64,000 nucleotides of DNA from Bacteroidia bacterium (GCA_041391665.1 JAWKNO010000003.1:124001-188000), one strand, 5' to 3'; shown: positions 51,592 through 60,234, counted from the stretch's first letter. Numbers and translations: made by a program. The notes: generated by a model from the sequence alone, not told the origin.

Positions 51592-52071
51592 TTACAACGG
51601 CTTCATCTGCTCAAAAGTCTCATGGCAGTCTTCGCAGTGATGGATAGACCGGCAGGCTGTAGGGCCAAATACACTCAATACCCGTGTATTTACGGAATCA
51701 CATCTGGGGCATTGTGCATATTCCAACTCTTCCAGCGTCAGTTCGCCGTCAAATGATCTAGGCGGACTTAAGCCAAAATCTTTCAACAATACCCTGCCCT
51801 TCGGGCTGATCTGGTTGGTCGTCCATTCCGACTTGTATTTGATCTGTACGTCTAGTTCCTTCACGCCTGCTTCGCTCAGGGTTTTGATCACGTCGTTTTT
51901 CATCATCTCAATTGCTGGGCAGCCCGCAAAAGTTGGGACAATATCCACGTATACCTTTTCGCCTTCCACACGCACATCTTTCACAACCCCGAGCTGCACC
52001 AGCGAAATCACCGGAATCTCGGGGTCTTTGACTTCTTCAAGCAAGGTGAATATTTGGTCACGGGTAAACAT
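51592..52071 (-). CDS. paaD: Phenylacetate-CoA oxygenase subunit PaaD (PaaJ)
   Basis: 159 residues from ATG 52071. The N-terminal DUF59/MIP18 domain has LLEEVKDPEIPVISLVQLGV and FAGCPAIEMM, and the C-terminal zinc ribbon has AQCPRCDSVNTRV and CRSIHHCEDCHETFE. PaaD is an Fe-S maturation-type accessory of the phenylacetyl-CoA epoxidase. It is the last gene of the operon, 16 nt after paaC. An extended start at 52116 would overlap paaC by 29 nt and is not supported. Confidence 0.93.
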   Translation of the reverse strand: MFTRDQIFTLLEEVKDPEIPVISLVQLGVVKDVRVEGEKVYVDIVPTFAGCPAIEMMKNDVIKTLSEAGVKELDVQIKYKSEWTTNQISPKGRVLLKDFGLSPPRSFDGELTLEELEYAQCPRCDSVNTRVLSVFGPTACRSIHHCEDCHETFEQMKPL

Positions 52072-52087
52072 AATAAACGTATTTTTT

Positions 52088-52843
52088 TCACCACTTAGCC
52101 TGCGGATCAATAGCAAAAACTTCGGTCATTTCAGCCAGAAGTGGAGAAAGCCAGGGCGTATGATGGCCGCTTCTTCCGCCAAAGTGTTCGAGCATATCGT
52201 CTGCCAACGGTACATGCAGCCGGCAATCGCGGAGAAAGGTTTCCACCTCCATCCGCCATTCTTTCATCAGACTGTCTTCCAGTGGTAAAATGCCCTCATT
52301 TGCCAAAGTCTCACTATGAACCGTCGGCTCAAATATGCTGAAAGCTATCGGATACACCTCATCGAGCGCAGCCTGTAATTTCTGGTTTGCCTCTTCGGAA
52401 GAATTACCCAATTGCTGCAGGAATACCCTTGCGTGCATCTGGTGATACTTTTCCTCCCGGGCAATCTTTTGTGCCAGTTGGGCCAAAGGTTTGTAAGCGG
52501 CTTCGCTCAGATATTTTAGCCGCACTTTGTCGGCCATGTCAAACAAATAGTGGCGCACCAGGCTAAATGCATAGTCGCCAATGGGGTATTCGACCAGATG
52601 GCAGCAGCGATATTCATAGGCCGACCGCATAAATGCATTGGTGTCGGGATCTGTTTCGCCGAGTTCTTCCAGCAACTGAAAATAAGACCAGGCGTGGCCG
52701 ATCTCGTCCTGCGCCATGGAGGCAAAGGCAATATCTTCTTCCAGTACGGGACCAATACCCACCCATTCGGAATTGCGGTGGCCAAGGATCACTTTATCAT
52801 CCGCCATGCGGTACAGCAAATCTTTGATCGCTTCGGTATTCAT
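52088..52843 (-). CDS. paaC: Phenylacetyl-CoA 1,2-epoxidase subunit PaaC
   Basis: 251 residues, the normal size. A ferritin-like four-helix fold with remnant di-iron motifs is visible (SMAQDEIGHAWSYFQLLEEL, KIAREEKYHQMHARVFLQQL), which PaaC uses structurally to stabilise PaaA. The N-terminus LLYRMADDKVILGHRNSEWV, GIGPVLEEDIAFA is diagnostic. It lies 18 nt after paaB and 16 nt before paaD on the minus strand. Confidence 0.94.
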   Translation of the reverse strand: MNTEAIKDLLYRMADDKVILGHRNSEWVGIGPVLEEDIAFASMAQDEIGHAWSYFQLLEELGETDPDTNAFMRSAYEYRCCHLVEYPIGDYAFSLVRHYLFDMADKVRLKYLSEAAYKPLAQLAQKIAREEKYHQMHARVFLQQLGNSSEEANQKLQAALDEVYPIAFSIFEPTVHSETLANEGILPLEDSLMKEWRMEVETFLRDCRLHVPLADDMLEHFGGRSGHHTPWLSPLLAEMTEVFAIDPQAKW

Positions 52844-52861
52844 ATTGATTCTTTAGAAGCC

Positions 52862-53386
52862 TTAATTTCTGATAATCACTTTTCGTGGTGGTTTGCCTTC
52901 AATGGTCGGCAAATGCACAACTGTAACAGCCTTTCCTTTTTCCACGCGGGTTTTCTCTAAAGGCGCAGCCTCAGGTTCGGCAGATTTTTTGTCCTCCTTT
53001 TCCAGCCGGGCAAACAGATCGCGTTTAAAAGTTTCAATGGTATCTTTTACCTTATAGCCATTGCCCTCGCGATAACTTTTGTCGAAAGCGTGCTGGAACA
53101 TATCGGAGTCCTCATAACTCGTAGCGTGAATATCGCGGCTTTTTACTACCCAGATATTGGCGCATTGTTCTCTGCGTCCAAACTGCTCTTTCGCCAGAAT
53201 CAGGGCCATTTCTGCATTGGGAGCGTGGACAGCGCCTACATGCACATGCTGCTGACCGCGTTCCTGTTGGGTAAATACTTCATAATTTTGCCATTGCAGA
53301 CGGTCGCCATCTTCATAAGGCGTTTCCTGTGAAGGCAGTTCGATGCGGTTGACCCGCGGGTCATATGATTGGGGACTAGTGGGCAT
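52862..53386 (-). CDS. paaB: Phenylacetyl-CoA epoxidase subunit PaaB with C-terminal extension
   Basis: 174 residues, against about 95 in the classic family. The PaaB core is YEVFTQQERGQQHVHVGAVH, APNAEMALILAKEQFGRREQ and NIWVVKSRDIHATSYEDSDM. The extra ~75 C-terminal residues (TIETFKRDLFARLEKEDKKS, KTRVEKGKAVTVVHLPTIEG) are charged and partly low-complexity. PaaB bridges the PaaAC heterodimers in the epoxidase. Neighbours paaA (12 nt) and paaC (18 nt) fix the identity. Whether the extension is typical for this lineage cannot be judged here. Confidence 0.93.
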   Translation of the reverse strand: MPTSPQSYDPRVNRIELPSQETPYEDGDRLQWQNYEVFTQQERGQQHVHVGAVHAPNAEMALILAKEQFGRREQCANIWVVKSRDIHATSYEDSDMFQHAFDKSYREGNGYKVKDTIETFKRDLFARLEKEDKKSAEPEAAPLEKTRVEKGKAVTVVHLPTIEGKPPRKVIIRN

Positions 53387-53398
53387 AGTGATTGGGAA

Positions 53399-54388
53399 TT
53401 AAGCCAGCGGGGCCACGTATTCTTCTTTAGGATTGAGCAGTGCTTTTCTCACCCAGCGGCCCTTTTCTTCGGCATAGCGGCGCACAGCGAGACGTTCTTT
53501 ATTACAAGGGCCATTTCCATTGATCACCTGTTTGAAAACCTCCCAGTCGGGTTCGGTATATTCCCACTGGCCGGTTGCCATATTTTTTTTCAGATTGGGA
53601 TCGGGAATGACGAGCCCCAGTTCCAGAATTTTGGGCACGTACATATCCAGGAATGCCTGCCGCATTTCATCGTTGGTGGCGAGCTTCACCTTCCATTTGA
53701 CGAGTTTTTCGGTATGTTGGGACATTTTATCGGGCGGACCGAAGAAATGCATAATCGGTTCCCACCAGCGGTTGAGTGCCTCCTGCACCATTTGTCTTTG
53801 TACAGGCGTACCGGTTGCGAGGTGCACGACGGTATCATGGCCATATTTGAGGTGGAAGGATTCTTCGTAGCAGATACGCTCCAGCGCACGACCGTAGGGG
53901 CCATAGGAGCCTTTAGAATTGGTAACCTGATTGACGATGGCACCAGCATCAATCAACCAGGCGATGACCGCAGTGTCAGCCCAGGTTACAGCCGGGTAGT
54001 TAAAAACATTGGAGTATTTGGATTTGCCATTGATCAGGTCGTTGAGCATGGCTTCGCGGGATTTGCCGAGGGTTTCAGCCGCGGAATACAGCAGTTGGCC
54101 GTGGCCGACTTCATCCTGTACTTTGGCCATGAGGGCGAGTTTGCGGCGAAAACCCGGGGCGCGGGTAATCCAGGTACCTTCGGGCAGGGCGCCGATGATT
54201 TCGGAGTGTGCGTGTTGTTCGATCATCCGCGTCAGTTGGCGCCGGTATTCATAGGGCATCCAGTCGGTGGGTTCGATCTTTAGCCCGGCGTCGATTTTGG
54301 CTTCAAATTCGGCGACTTTGATCGGGTCCTCATCTTCCAGACGGGTTCCCATATTATCGATTTCTATAACAGAAAGGCTACCGTACAT
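53399..54388 (-). CDS. paaA: Phenylacetyl-CoA 1,2-epoxidase catalytic subunit PaaA
   Basis: 329 residues from ATG 54388, which is 1 nt after the TetR stop; a start at 54454 would overlap the regulator gene by 65 nt. The di-iron carboxylate motifs are present: E in YRRQLTRMIEQHAHSEI, E-x2-H in KVQDEVGHGQLLY, and E-x2-H in CYEESFHLKYGHD. FNYPAVTWADTAVIAWLIDA and KWKVKLATNDEMRQAFLDMY are also typical. It inserts one oxygen atom into phenylacetyl-CoA to give the 1,2-epoxide. No paaE, paaG or paaK is in this window, so the rest of the pathway must lie elsewhere. Confidence 0.96.
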   Translation of the reverse strand: MYGSLSVIEIDNMGTRLEDEDPIKVAEFEAKIDAGLKIEPTDWMPYEYRRQLTRMIEQHAHSEIIGALPEGTWITRAPGFRRKLALMAKVQDEVGHGQLLYSAAETLGKSREAMLNDLINGKSKYSNVFNYPAVTWADTAVIAWLIDAGAIVNQVTNSKGSYGPYGRALERICYEESFHLKYGHDTVVHLATGTPVQRQMVQEALNRWWEPIMHFFGPPDKMSQHTEKLVKWKVKLATNDEMRQAFLDMYVPKILELGLVIPDPNLKKNMATGQWEYTEPDWEVFKQVINGNGPCNKERLAVRRYAEEKGRWVRKALLNPKEEYVAPLA

Positions 54389-54389
54389 A

Positions 54390-54998
54390 TTATTGGTTGG
54401 ATAAGGGTGAAACAGAGAGTCCGGCAAGTAGGAAGCGACTGGCTTCGTTGCCAATATCTTCGATGGTCATTTCGCCATCGGGGCGATACCATTGGTGAAT
54501 CCAGTTGAGCGCAGCGATGAGCATGGAAGTGATGAAGCGCGGTTTTACCGGACGAAAAACCCCCATATTCATTCCAGCCTGAATGATTTCAATAAATGCA
54601 GATTCATAGCGGTTGATCAGATCGGCATATTCGCTGCGGCGGGGTTCGTCGAGATGGGTCCATTCTCCGAAAAAAATCGCTGAGGCATCCAGGTTCCGGA
54701 TAATCACTTCCACATGTGCCCGTATCATGCGGTCAAGCCGGTCCTGTACAGCAGTTTTTTCATGAGCAATTGGTAAAACCGTTTCCAGAAACTCCCGGGC
54801 ACAGCGGATGGCTATTTCCCACAGGATTTCATCTTTGGACTGATAGTGGCTGTAGAGGCTTGCAGGTTTGATATCAAGCGCCTGTGCCAGGTCGCGCATG
54901 GAGGCATTTTGAAAACCTTTCTGACTAAACAGCCGGCGGGCAGCCTGGAGAATTTCCTGCTTTCGGGAGCTGACCAATTGAATCTGAGAAATGGGCAT
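54390..54998 (-). CDS. TetR-family regulator of the paa operon (PaaR-like)
   Basis: 202 residues. The N-terminal helix-turn-helix is clear: EILQAARRLFSQKGFQNASM, RDLAQALDIKPASLYSHYQS and KDEILWEIAIRCAREF. The C-terminal ligand domain is variable. It is the first gene of the operon, 1 nt before paaA, and a palindrome matching the TetR/PaaR operator pattern lies 8-24 nt upstream. By analogy with PaaR of Thermus it should be released from DNA by phenylacetyl-CoA. That ligand is an inference. Confidence 0.9.
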   Translation of the reverse strand: MPISQIQLVSSRKQEILQAARRLFSQKGFQNASMRDLAQALDIKPASLYSHYQSKDEILWEIAIRCAREFLETVLPIAHEKTAVQDRLDRMIRAHVEVIIRNLDASAIFFGEWTHLDEPRRSEYADLINRYESAFIEIIQAGMNMGVFRPVKPRFITSMLIAALNWIHQWYRPDGEMTIEDIGNEASRFLLAGLSVSPLSNQ

Positions 54999-55006
54999 AT
55001 AAACTA

Positions 55007-55022
55007 CCTAATGTTCGTTAGG
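55007..55022. promoter_or_regulatory. Palindromic operator for the paa TetR regulator
   Basis: CCTAATGTTCGTTAGG: the five outer bases on each side are exact complements (CCTAA/TTAGG) around TGTTCG. Read on the minus strand, CTAACGAACATTAG differs by one base from the CNAACGNNCGTTNG pattern reported for Thermus PaaR. It lies 9-24 nt upstream of the tetR ATG, overlapping the promoter region, as expected for autoregulation. Confidence 0.65.
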
Positions 55023-55119
55023 CAATTTATAGAAAAAAACTGGTTTGGGCAAGTGTGGATAGATTTTAGGGAGAGCCTCGTCAGCTATTCTTCTGCGATT
55101 CTTTTAAAGCTATCTGCAA

Positions 55120-55461
55120 TCAGGCTTTTCTGACAAACTCCGATTTTAAAGCCATAGCTCCAAAACCATCAATTTTGCAATCAATATTATGATCTCCTTC
55201 GGTCAGCCGGATGTTTTTCACTTTGGTACCGGCCTTTATGGGAGCAGTGGATCCTTTTACGGGTAAATTTTTCATTACAATCACCGAATCACCATCCTGC
55301 AACAGATTTCCATTGGCATCCTTTACTACCAGCGTATCTTCTTCCTGCAAATCCTGCGGATTCCATTCATGACCACATTCCGGGCAGGCGTAAAGTTCCC
55401 CTCCGGTAAAGTATCCATAAGGTGATTTACACTGGGGACAGGGTTTCATTTCGTCAGACAT
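55120..55461 (-). CDS. PhnA/YjdM-like zinc-ribbon protein
   Basis: 113 residues, the normal size. The N-terminal zinc ribbon has C8-x2-C11 and C26-x2-C29 (PCPQCKSPYGYFTGGELYAC). The PhnA domain is recognisable in EEDTLVVKDANGNLLQDGDS, VIVMKNLPVKGSTAPIKAGT and KVKNIRLTEGDHNIDCKIDG. Despite the name, involvement in phosphonate use is not established for this family. It is a single gene convergent with nothing and sits 122 nt from the tetR start. Confidence 0.88.
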   Translation of the reverse strand: MSDEMKPCPQCKSPYGYFTGGELYACPECGHEWNPQDLQEEDTLVVKDANGNLLQDGDSVIVMKNLPVKGSTAPIKAGTKVKNIRLTEGDHNIDCKIDGFGAMALKSEFVRKA

Positions 55462-55528
55462 CTTTTAATTCTTAATATTCTCTGCGAATAAACATGAATT
55501 TTTGCGGAATAGTACTGCTGAAAGTCAT

Positions 55529-55558
55529 TTTGTCGCTGGTTAATATAGCTTAGTTTTG
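55529..55558 (+). promoter_or_regulatory. Bacteroidota promoter (TTTG-N18-TAGTTTTG)
   Basis: TTTG at 55529-55532 and TAGTTTTG at 55551-55558 match the -33 and -7 boxes of the phylum with an 18-nt spacer. The -7 box ends 49 nt before the cytochrome c peroxidase start at 55608. Confidence 0.6.
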
Positions 55559-55607
55559 CAATGGCAATAATCCTCATGTATGGCAAAAGCCCTTTATAGT
55601 CTACCAG

Positions 55608-56816
55608 GTGATGAAGAACAAGTATCCCAGCACTATTTTGATTTTTTTTGTCATTACGTTAGTAAGCCGATGTTCCATCTCTGAACCGGATGAAACCAGA
55701 ATCAGTTCAGAAAAATTACAAAAAAAGAAAGCTTTAGCGGCTTTAAATATCCATAGCGCTTTACCCGAGATCGCAAAAGCCCCCAAAAACAACATTCCGG
55801 ATGCCGAAAAAACAGAATTAGGCAGGTTATTATTTTACGATCCGATTTTATCCGGGGACAAAGATGTCGCCTGTGCAACCTGTCATCACCCCGGCAATGG
55901 TTATGCAGAATATAGAGATATATCCATAGGGGTAAATGGAAAAGGGTTTGCCAGCAAAAGGGTCTTTAATACGCCCAATAATATTCCATTTGTAAAACGA
56001 AATGCACATACAATCCTTAATGCTGCATTTAATGGGATCAGTACATCTAACCAATACCTCCCGGAGGACGCACCAATGTTTTGGGATTCACGGGTAAAAA
56101 GTCTGGAGAAACAGGCATTGGAGCCCATTCTGGCACTTGAAGAAATGAGAGGGACTCATTTTTCGAAGGAGGAGATATTAGCCGAGGTGGTAAACAGGTT
56201 AAAAGGTATCCCAAAGTATGCCGCACTATTCCAAGCGGCATTTCCTGAACCCGACCCCATCAATGCAGATAATATCGGAAAATCAATCGCAGCCTTCGAG
56301 CGAACTTTAATAACTGCCAATACCCGGTTTGATCAATATATGAGAGGAGACTCCAGCGCGATCTCATTAGCTGAAAAAGAAGGGTTTATGTTGTTTAAAA
56401 GAGTCGGTTGTGGTAATTGTCATAATGGACCCATGTTTTCTGATTATAAAACTCACGTATTAGGAGTACCACAAAACACGAAATTATCGGAACCCGATAA
56501 AGGGACAAATGATGAGTATGCATTTCGAACAGCCAGTTTGCGGAACCTTCGGTTTACGGCGCCCTATATGCACAACGGAACTTTTAATACGTTAAAAGAA
56601 GTATTGGAATTTTATGAAGATATGGCAGATGGTAAAAGCAGAAATGAAGAAATAACAAAACAGCAATTTGATCCCTTAATAAAAGAATTGAAGTTGACGG
56701 TAAAGGAAATGGGGCCCATCATCTCTTTTCTGAATGCGTTAAGTGATTCTGAATTTGACAAAGACATCCCGCAGTCCGTCCCCAGCGGTCTGGCGGTAGG
56801 AGGAAATATCGATTAG
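55608..56816 (+). CDS. Di-haem cytochrome c peroxidase (MauG/CcpA family) lipoprotein
   Basis: 402 residues. A lipobox-like LVSRC follows a membrane segment. Two c-type haem sites are present: CATCH at ~89-93 and CGNCH at ~268-272. Typical landmarks are LGRLLFYDPILSGDKDVACA, RNAHTILNAAFNG, MFWDSRVKSLEKQALEPI, SIAAFERTLITANTRFDQY and SLRNLRFTAPYMHNGTFNTL. It would reduce hydrogen peroxide in the periplasm using electrons from small cytochromes, or act as a related oxidase. A matching promoter lies upstream. It is flanked by unrelated genes. Confidence 0.9.
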   Translation: MMKNKYPSTILIFFVITLVSRCSISEPDETRISSEKLQKKKALAALNIHSALPEIAKAPKNNIPDAEKTELGRLLFYDPILSGDKDVACATCHHPGNGYAEYRDISIGVNGKGFASKRVFNTPNNIPFVKRNAHTILNAAFNGISTSNQYLPEDAPMFWDSRVKSLEKQALEPILALEEMRGTHFSKEEILAEVVNRLKGIPKYAALFQAAFPEPDPINADNIGKSIAAFERTLITANTRFDQYMRGDSSAISLAEKEGFMLFKRVGCGNCHNGPMFSDYKTHVLGVPQNTKLSEPDKGTNDEYAFRTASLRNLRFTAPYMHNGTFNTLKEVLEFYEDMADGKSRNEEITKQQFDPLIKELKLTVKEMGPIISFLNALSDSEFDKDIPQSVPSGLAVGGNID

Positions 56817-56842
56817 TTTTATTTTGTTAAGGGCTTGCCGTA

Positions 56843-57262
56843 TCATTTCGCCACCAACGCCAACACACCAATTTCAGGCATTCCCTGGAAATCGTTGAGA
56901 TTTGCCGTTGCTATTTGAGGAATATCATTTGCCATTGCAACAGAGACGATTTCCAGATCGAACACTCGATTTCCACGAGGTTGATATTTTTGAATGAGTT
57001 GCTCAAAGTGGCCAAGGCTTGCAGGGGTTGGATATAAAGTGGTGGTATTTTTTTGAACCTCCTGATAAAACTTCATTGAATCAGCTATACCAACATTTAA
57101 TTTCGAACAAACCGCAAAAAATTCAGAAATAACCTTAGTCGGCACCGATAACTCATATGCAGGATTGGTCAGTATTGCAACAGCGGAGGCATAGTAACCC
57201 GACTGGGCATCCAAACCATAGACCAATATATTGGTGTCCAGGATAATCCTACTCATGCGCAA
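56843..57262 (-). CDS. PIN-domain toxin (VapC-like)
   Basis: 139 residues. The acidic cluster of PIN ribonucleases is seen in RIILDTNILVYGLDA (Asp9), a Glu in KVISEFFAVCSKL, Asp in RVFDLEIVSVAMA and Asp in ATANLNDFQGM. Its start lies inside the 3' end of the upstream 70-residue gene (14-nt overlap, or 8 nt from the second ATG at 57256), which is typical of toxin-antitoxin pairs. The expected activity is Mg-dependent RNA cleavage. Target unknown. Confidence 0.85.
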   Translation of the reverse strand: MRMSRIILDTNILVYGLDAQSGYYASAVAILTNPAYELSVPTKVISEFFAVCSKLNVGIADSMKFYQEVQKNTTTLYPTPASLGHFEQLIQKYQPRGNRVFDLEIVSVAMANDIPQIATANLNDFQGMPEIGVLALVAK

Positions 57263-57458
57263 AATCCCGTATATTCACAAGATCCAGCTTTCCTCCGAGA
57301 TTGACGCTGCCGAGCAGACTCCATTCCCGCTTAGGTGGGGGAGGTGTCTCATCCAGAGCGATAACGGTTACGATCACACGCTTACCGAGAAAATGTTGAA
57401 GGTGTGCCTGATTCAATAAAGATTCGCCCCAATGTCCTTGTATGGTAATTGCTTGCAT
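57249..57458 (-). CDS. Antitoxin partner of the PIN toxin
   Basis: About 69 residues from ATG 57458 (the frame is open to 57476). It contains a short beta-type N-terminus (MQAITIQGHWGESLLNQAHL, QHFLGKRVIVTVIAL) and a Pro/charged linker, then a C-terminal segment (LLGSVNLGGKLDLVNIRDFA) that probably binds the toxin groove. It overlaps the toxin gene. I cannot place it in a named antitoxin family; the call rests on size and gene order. Confidence 0.72.
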   Translation of the reverse strand: MQAITIQGHWGESLLNQAHLQHFLGKRVIVTVIALDETPPPPKREWSLLGSVNLGGKLDLVNIRDFAHE

Positions 57459-57543
57459 AATCTGCTTTTTTCTCAATGTACGTAATACAGTCCAGATTGT
57501 CTAGTTTCGTTATGGTTTTTTCATTCAATTCTTATACTTCTCA

Positions 57544-58416
57544 TCACTCCTTCCGCAACAAAACTGTGGCCGAAATGATCAGCAGGCCGCCAATGGCCAT
57601 ATTCCAGGTAATGGTTTCCTTCATCAGGAAAACGCTAAACATCAGCGCGCTCACAATCTCTACATATGAAAGGGTGGAAGCCGTGCCTGCTTTCAGATGC
57701 TTCAGGCCAAAGAAAAACAGATATGCACCAAATGTCCCCAGTAAAATTGCATGTCCGGCGCCAAATAATACATCCATACCGTCGGGAACAGGCCGGTTGA
57801 TGAGGATAAAAGGCAGGAAAACCACGACCCCCGCCATGTTCTGATAAAAGATAATTTCTGTCCGGCTGTAGAATCCAGAAACTTTCTTAAACACCACCAC
57901 GCTGGTTGCATGGATCATGGCAGTAAACAGGGCTGCGGTCATTCCCACAAAATCGCGGTTGGCAAAGGTAAAGGGTTTGTCGGCATAGACCAGCGCGATT
58001 CCCGAAAAAGCCAGCAGCATAACCACCAGATTGCGACGGGTAATTTTTTCATCCAGATACAAACTTCCTATCAGCGCGACAAATATGGGCCATGTATAGG
58101 ATATCAACACAGCATTGGCAATAGAAGTGTAAATGAAAGCGGTAAAAAACAAATACATCCGCAACGTATTGAGTACCGAAATCCCGATCATAAAGGGATA
58201 ATTGCCGCGGAAAATTTGCTGCTTTCGGGAAACCATAATGGCCCCCACAATGGCCGTGGGAAAAATCGCCCGCATAAAACTCATGGAGGTCGCCGCCACA
58301 TGAATATTCTTGATAAAGACTCCGCTTGCGCCTGCCATCGTCGCCGAGGCCAGAATTGCCATAAGTGCTCGTTCACGCATATAATGTGCAGCAGTCAGTG
58401 ATATACCTGTCTGCAT
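57544..58416 (-). CDS. EamA/DMT-family transporter
   Basis: 290 residues with ten hydrophobic segments in two EamA repeats. The first repeat includes SFMRAIFPTAIVGAIMVS and ALIGSLYLDEKITRRNLVVM, LLAFSGIALVYAD; the second includes MIHATSVVVFKKVSGFYSRT and TASTLSYVEIVSALMFSVFL, MKETITWNMAIGGLLIISAT. Members export metabolites or amino acids by a proton-coupled mechanism; the substrate cannot be read from sequence. It is a single minus-strand gene. Confidence 0.9.
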   Translation of the reverse strand: MQTGISLTAAHYMRERALMAILASATMAGASGVFIKNIHVAATSMSFMRAIFPTAIVGAIMVSRKQQIFRGNYPFMIGISVLNTLRMYLFFTAFIYTSIANAVLISYTWPIFVALIGSLYLDEKITRRNLVVMLLAFSGIALVYADKPFTFANRDFVGMTAALFTAMIHATSVVVFKKVSGFYSRTEIIFYQNMAGVVVFLPFILINRPVPDGMDVLFGAGHAILLGTFGAYLFFFGLKHLKAGTASTLSYVEIVSALMFSVFLMKETITWNMAIGGLLIISATVLLRKE

Positions 58417-58460
58417 AACGCCGCAAATATAGCGGTTTTCGACTGGCAGAAAGCTACGGG

Positions 58461-58492
58461 TTTGGGATAATTTTCAGGATTTTCTATCTTTA
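58461..58492 (+). promoter_or_regulatory. Possible Bacteroidota promoter (TTTG-N20-TATCTTTA)
   Basis: TTTG at 58461-58464, 20-nt spacer, TATCTTTA at 58485-58492 (one mismatch to TAnnTTTG), 17 nt before the Uma2 gene start. Confidence 0.4.
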
Positions 58493-58508
58493 TTTAAAAG
58501 AGAAAGCT

Positions 58509-59063
58509 ATGGCTGTATTACCCGTTCGACGTCTTGTTTCAGTAGAAGATTATCACCGTATGGCGGAAGCAGGGATTCTGACTGAAAGGGATCGTGTAGA
58601 ACTGATTGATGGTGAAATTATAAATATGGGTCATATTGAAAGCAAATGTGCGGGGCATGTAAATAAAATTAATGCTATTCTCTCACGGCTTTTAAAAAAG
58701 AGCGCTGTGGTTAGCGTTCAAAATCCCGTCCATCTCAACAACTTCTCAGAACCCGAGCCGGATATAGCTGTATTGAGGCCTTCACCTGACTTTTATATAT
58801 CCCATCATCCCCGGCCAGAGGATATACATCTGGTCATTGAGGTTTCGGACTCTTCGCTTAACTGGGACAGGGAAAATAAACTCCCCATGTATGCTGCTGC
58901 AGGTATCAAAGAGTGCTGGCTGATAGATATTGCTGAGCAAGAGATAGAAATTTACCGGACTCCTTCAGATAGAATCTATAAATACAGGGAAATTGCGCGG
59001 GAAAATGATACAATCACGCTCTCGGATTTTGACCTTACGATCTCTGTAAACGATATTTTATAA
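58509..59063 (+). CDS. Uma2-family (DUF820) putative restriction-fold protein
   Basis: 184 residues, the normal length. The Uma2 pattern is clear: YHRMAEAGILTERDRVELID, GEIINM, EPEPDIAVLRPSPDFY, IHLVIEVSDSSLNWDRENKL and MYAAAGIKECWLIDIAEQEI. The PD-(D/E)XK-type catalytic set (Asp in EPDI, Glu in VIEVSD, Lys in ENKLPMY) is intact. Family members occur in many copies in Bacteroidota and cyanobacteria; their role is not established. It is convergent with the oxidoreductase gene. Confidence 0.88.
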   Translation: MAVLPVRRLVSVEDYHRMAEAGILTERDRVELIDGEIINMGHIESKCAGHVNKINAILSRLLKKSAVVSVQNPVHLNNFSEPEPDIAVLRPSPDFYISHHPRPEDIHLVIEVSDSSLNWDRENKLPMYAAAGIKECWLIDIAEQEIEIYRTPSDRIYKYREIARENDTITLSDFDLTISVNDIL

Positions 59064-59157
59064 GGCTAACAGGGTCAGATTGATAATTCTATTGCCCTCG
59101 CATGGGATCCGAAATCCGGGGCTTCGAGCGACCTCAGCCACCGGATTGAAGTAGCTA

Positions 59158-60234
59158 CTACAACACAACAGTTCTACCCGTCCGGAATGCCTCATCGGCT
59201 GCCAGTACGATTTTCAGGCTGTTGATTGCGTCGTTGACGTGGGCGGTCATGTCCATGTCTTCCTGAATGGCGCGAAGGAATACGGCCTGCTCCAGGTCGC
59301 ATAGTCCCTGATGATCGGGCTCGAAAGTGGTATCGACCATTTCGTCGGGTTTGAGAAATTTGCCATCAGCACCCGTAGCTGCATAATGCACTTTCAAGGC
59401 ATTGGTAGTAGAATGTCCATCCACATCATCAGATCCTCCGGTGCGCTCTGTACCAGATTTATCCACGATACTCACACAACCTTTCGGGCCGATCACGTCC
59501 TTGACAAAATAGGCGGTTTCACTCATCATAGGCCCCCACCCTGCTTCGTACCAGCCTACAGAACCATCGTCAAAAGTGACGTGCAAATGGCCGTAATTGT
59601 ACATCCCGGGTTTGATCTCGTCGGTCAGCCGGGCACCGATGGCATTGACCGATACAGGGTTTGCCCCTGTCATCAGACACATCACATCCACATAATGTAC
59701 CCCACAGTCCACAATCGGGGACATGGAGTTCATCAGGTTTTTATGCACAGCCCAGGTACTCCCGTGGCTTTGCTGGTTGAGGTTCATACGCATTACCAGC
59801 GGTTTGCCGAGGGTGCGGGCGATCTCGATAAATTTTTCCCAGGCAGGATGTACGCGGAGAATATAGCCAATGACGATTTTTTTGCCTTTGGCTATGGCCA
59901 GGTCGCGAATTTCTTCGGCTTCTGCCACCGTTTCTGCGAGTGGTTTTTCCACAAAAACATGGGCACCTGCATTGAGTGCCATTTTCACATATTGTGCATG
60001 TGTATCGGGATAGGTATTGATGGAAACGGCATCGGGCCTGGTTTCTGCAAGTGCCTTTTCATAACTATCAAACTGCGGGAGTCCGCCCAACTCTTCGGCA
60101 AGTCTGCCACGGCTTTCGGGCCCGCGGGCTACCAGACCTACAATTTGAAACTCAGGCATTTTGTGATAAGCCCGGGCATGGGATGCACCCATATTTCCAC
60201 AGCCTACAACCAGTACTTTAATCGGGGGGTTCAT
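59158..60234 (-). CDS. Gfo/Idh/MocA-family oxidoreductase
   Basis: 358 residues. The N-terminal Rossmann domain has VVGCGNMGASHARAYHKMPE and VEKPLAETVAEAEEIRDLA, with the EKP motif whose Lys is catalytic. The C-terminal domain contains MSPIVDCGVHYVDVMCLMTG (D-x3-H) and GSVGWYEAGWGPMMSETAYF. These enzymes use NAD(P) to oxidise or reduce sugars and inositols. It is divergent from the haem dehydrogenase gene (122-nt spacer), so the two may serve one sugar pathway. The substrate is unknown. Confidence 0.92.
   Translation of the reverse strand: MNPPIKVLVVGCGNMGASHARAYHKMPEFQIVGLVARGPESRGRLAEELGGLPQFDSYEKALAETRPDAVSINTYPDTHAQYVKMALNAGAHVFVEKPLAETVAEAEEIRDLAIAKGKKIVIGYILRVHPAWEKFIEIARTLGKPLVMRMNLNQQSHGSTWAVHKNLMNSMSPIVDCGVHYVDVMCLMTGANPVSVNAIGARLTDEIKPGMYNYGHLHVTFDDGSVGWYEAGWGPMMSETAYFVKDVIGPKGCVSIVDKSGTERTGGSDDVDGHSTTNALKVHYAATGADGKFLKPDEMVDTTFEPDHQGLCDLEQAVFLRAIQEDMDMTAHVNDAINSLKIVLAADEAFRTGRTVVL

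Noticed and set aside
53369..54283. 304-codon plus-strand frame opposite paaA
   Set aside because: Antisense shadow of a strongly conserved gene.
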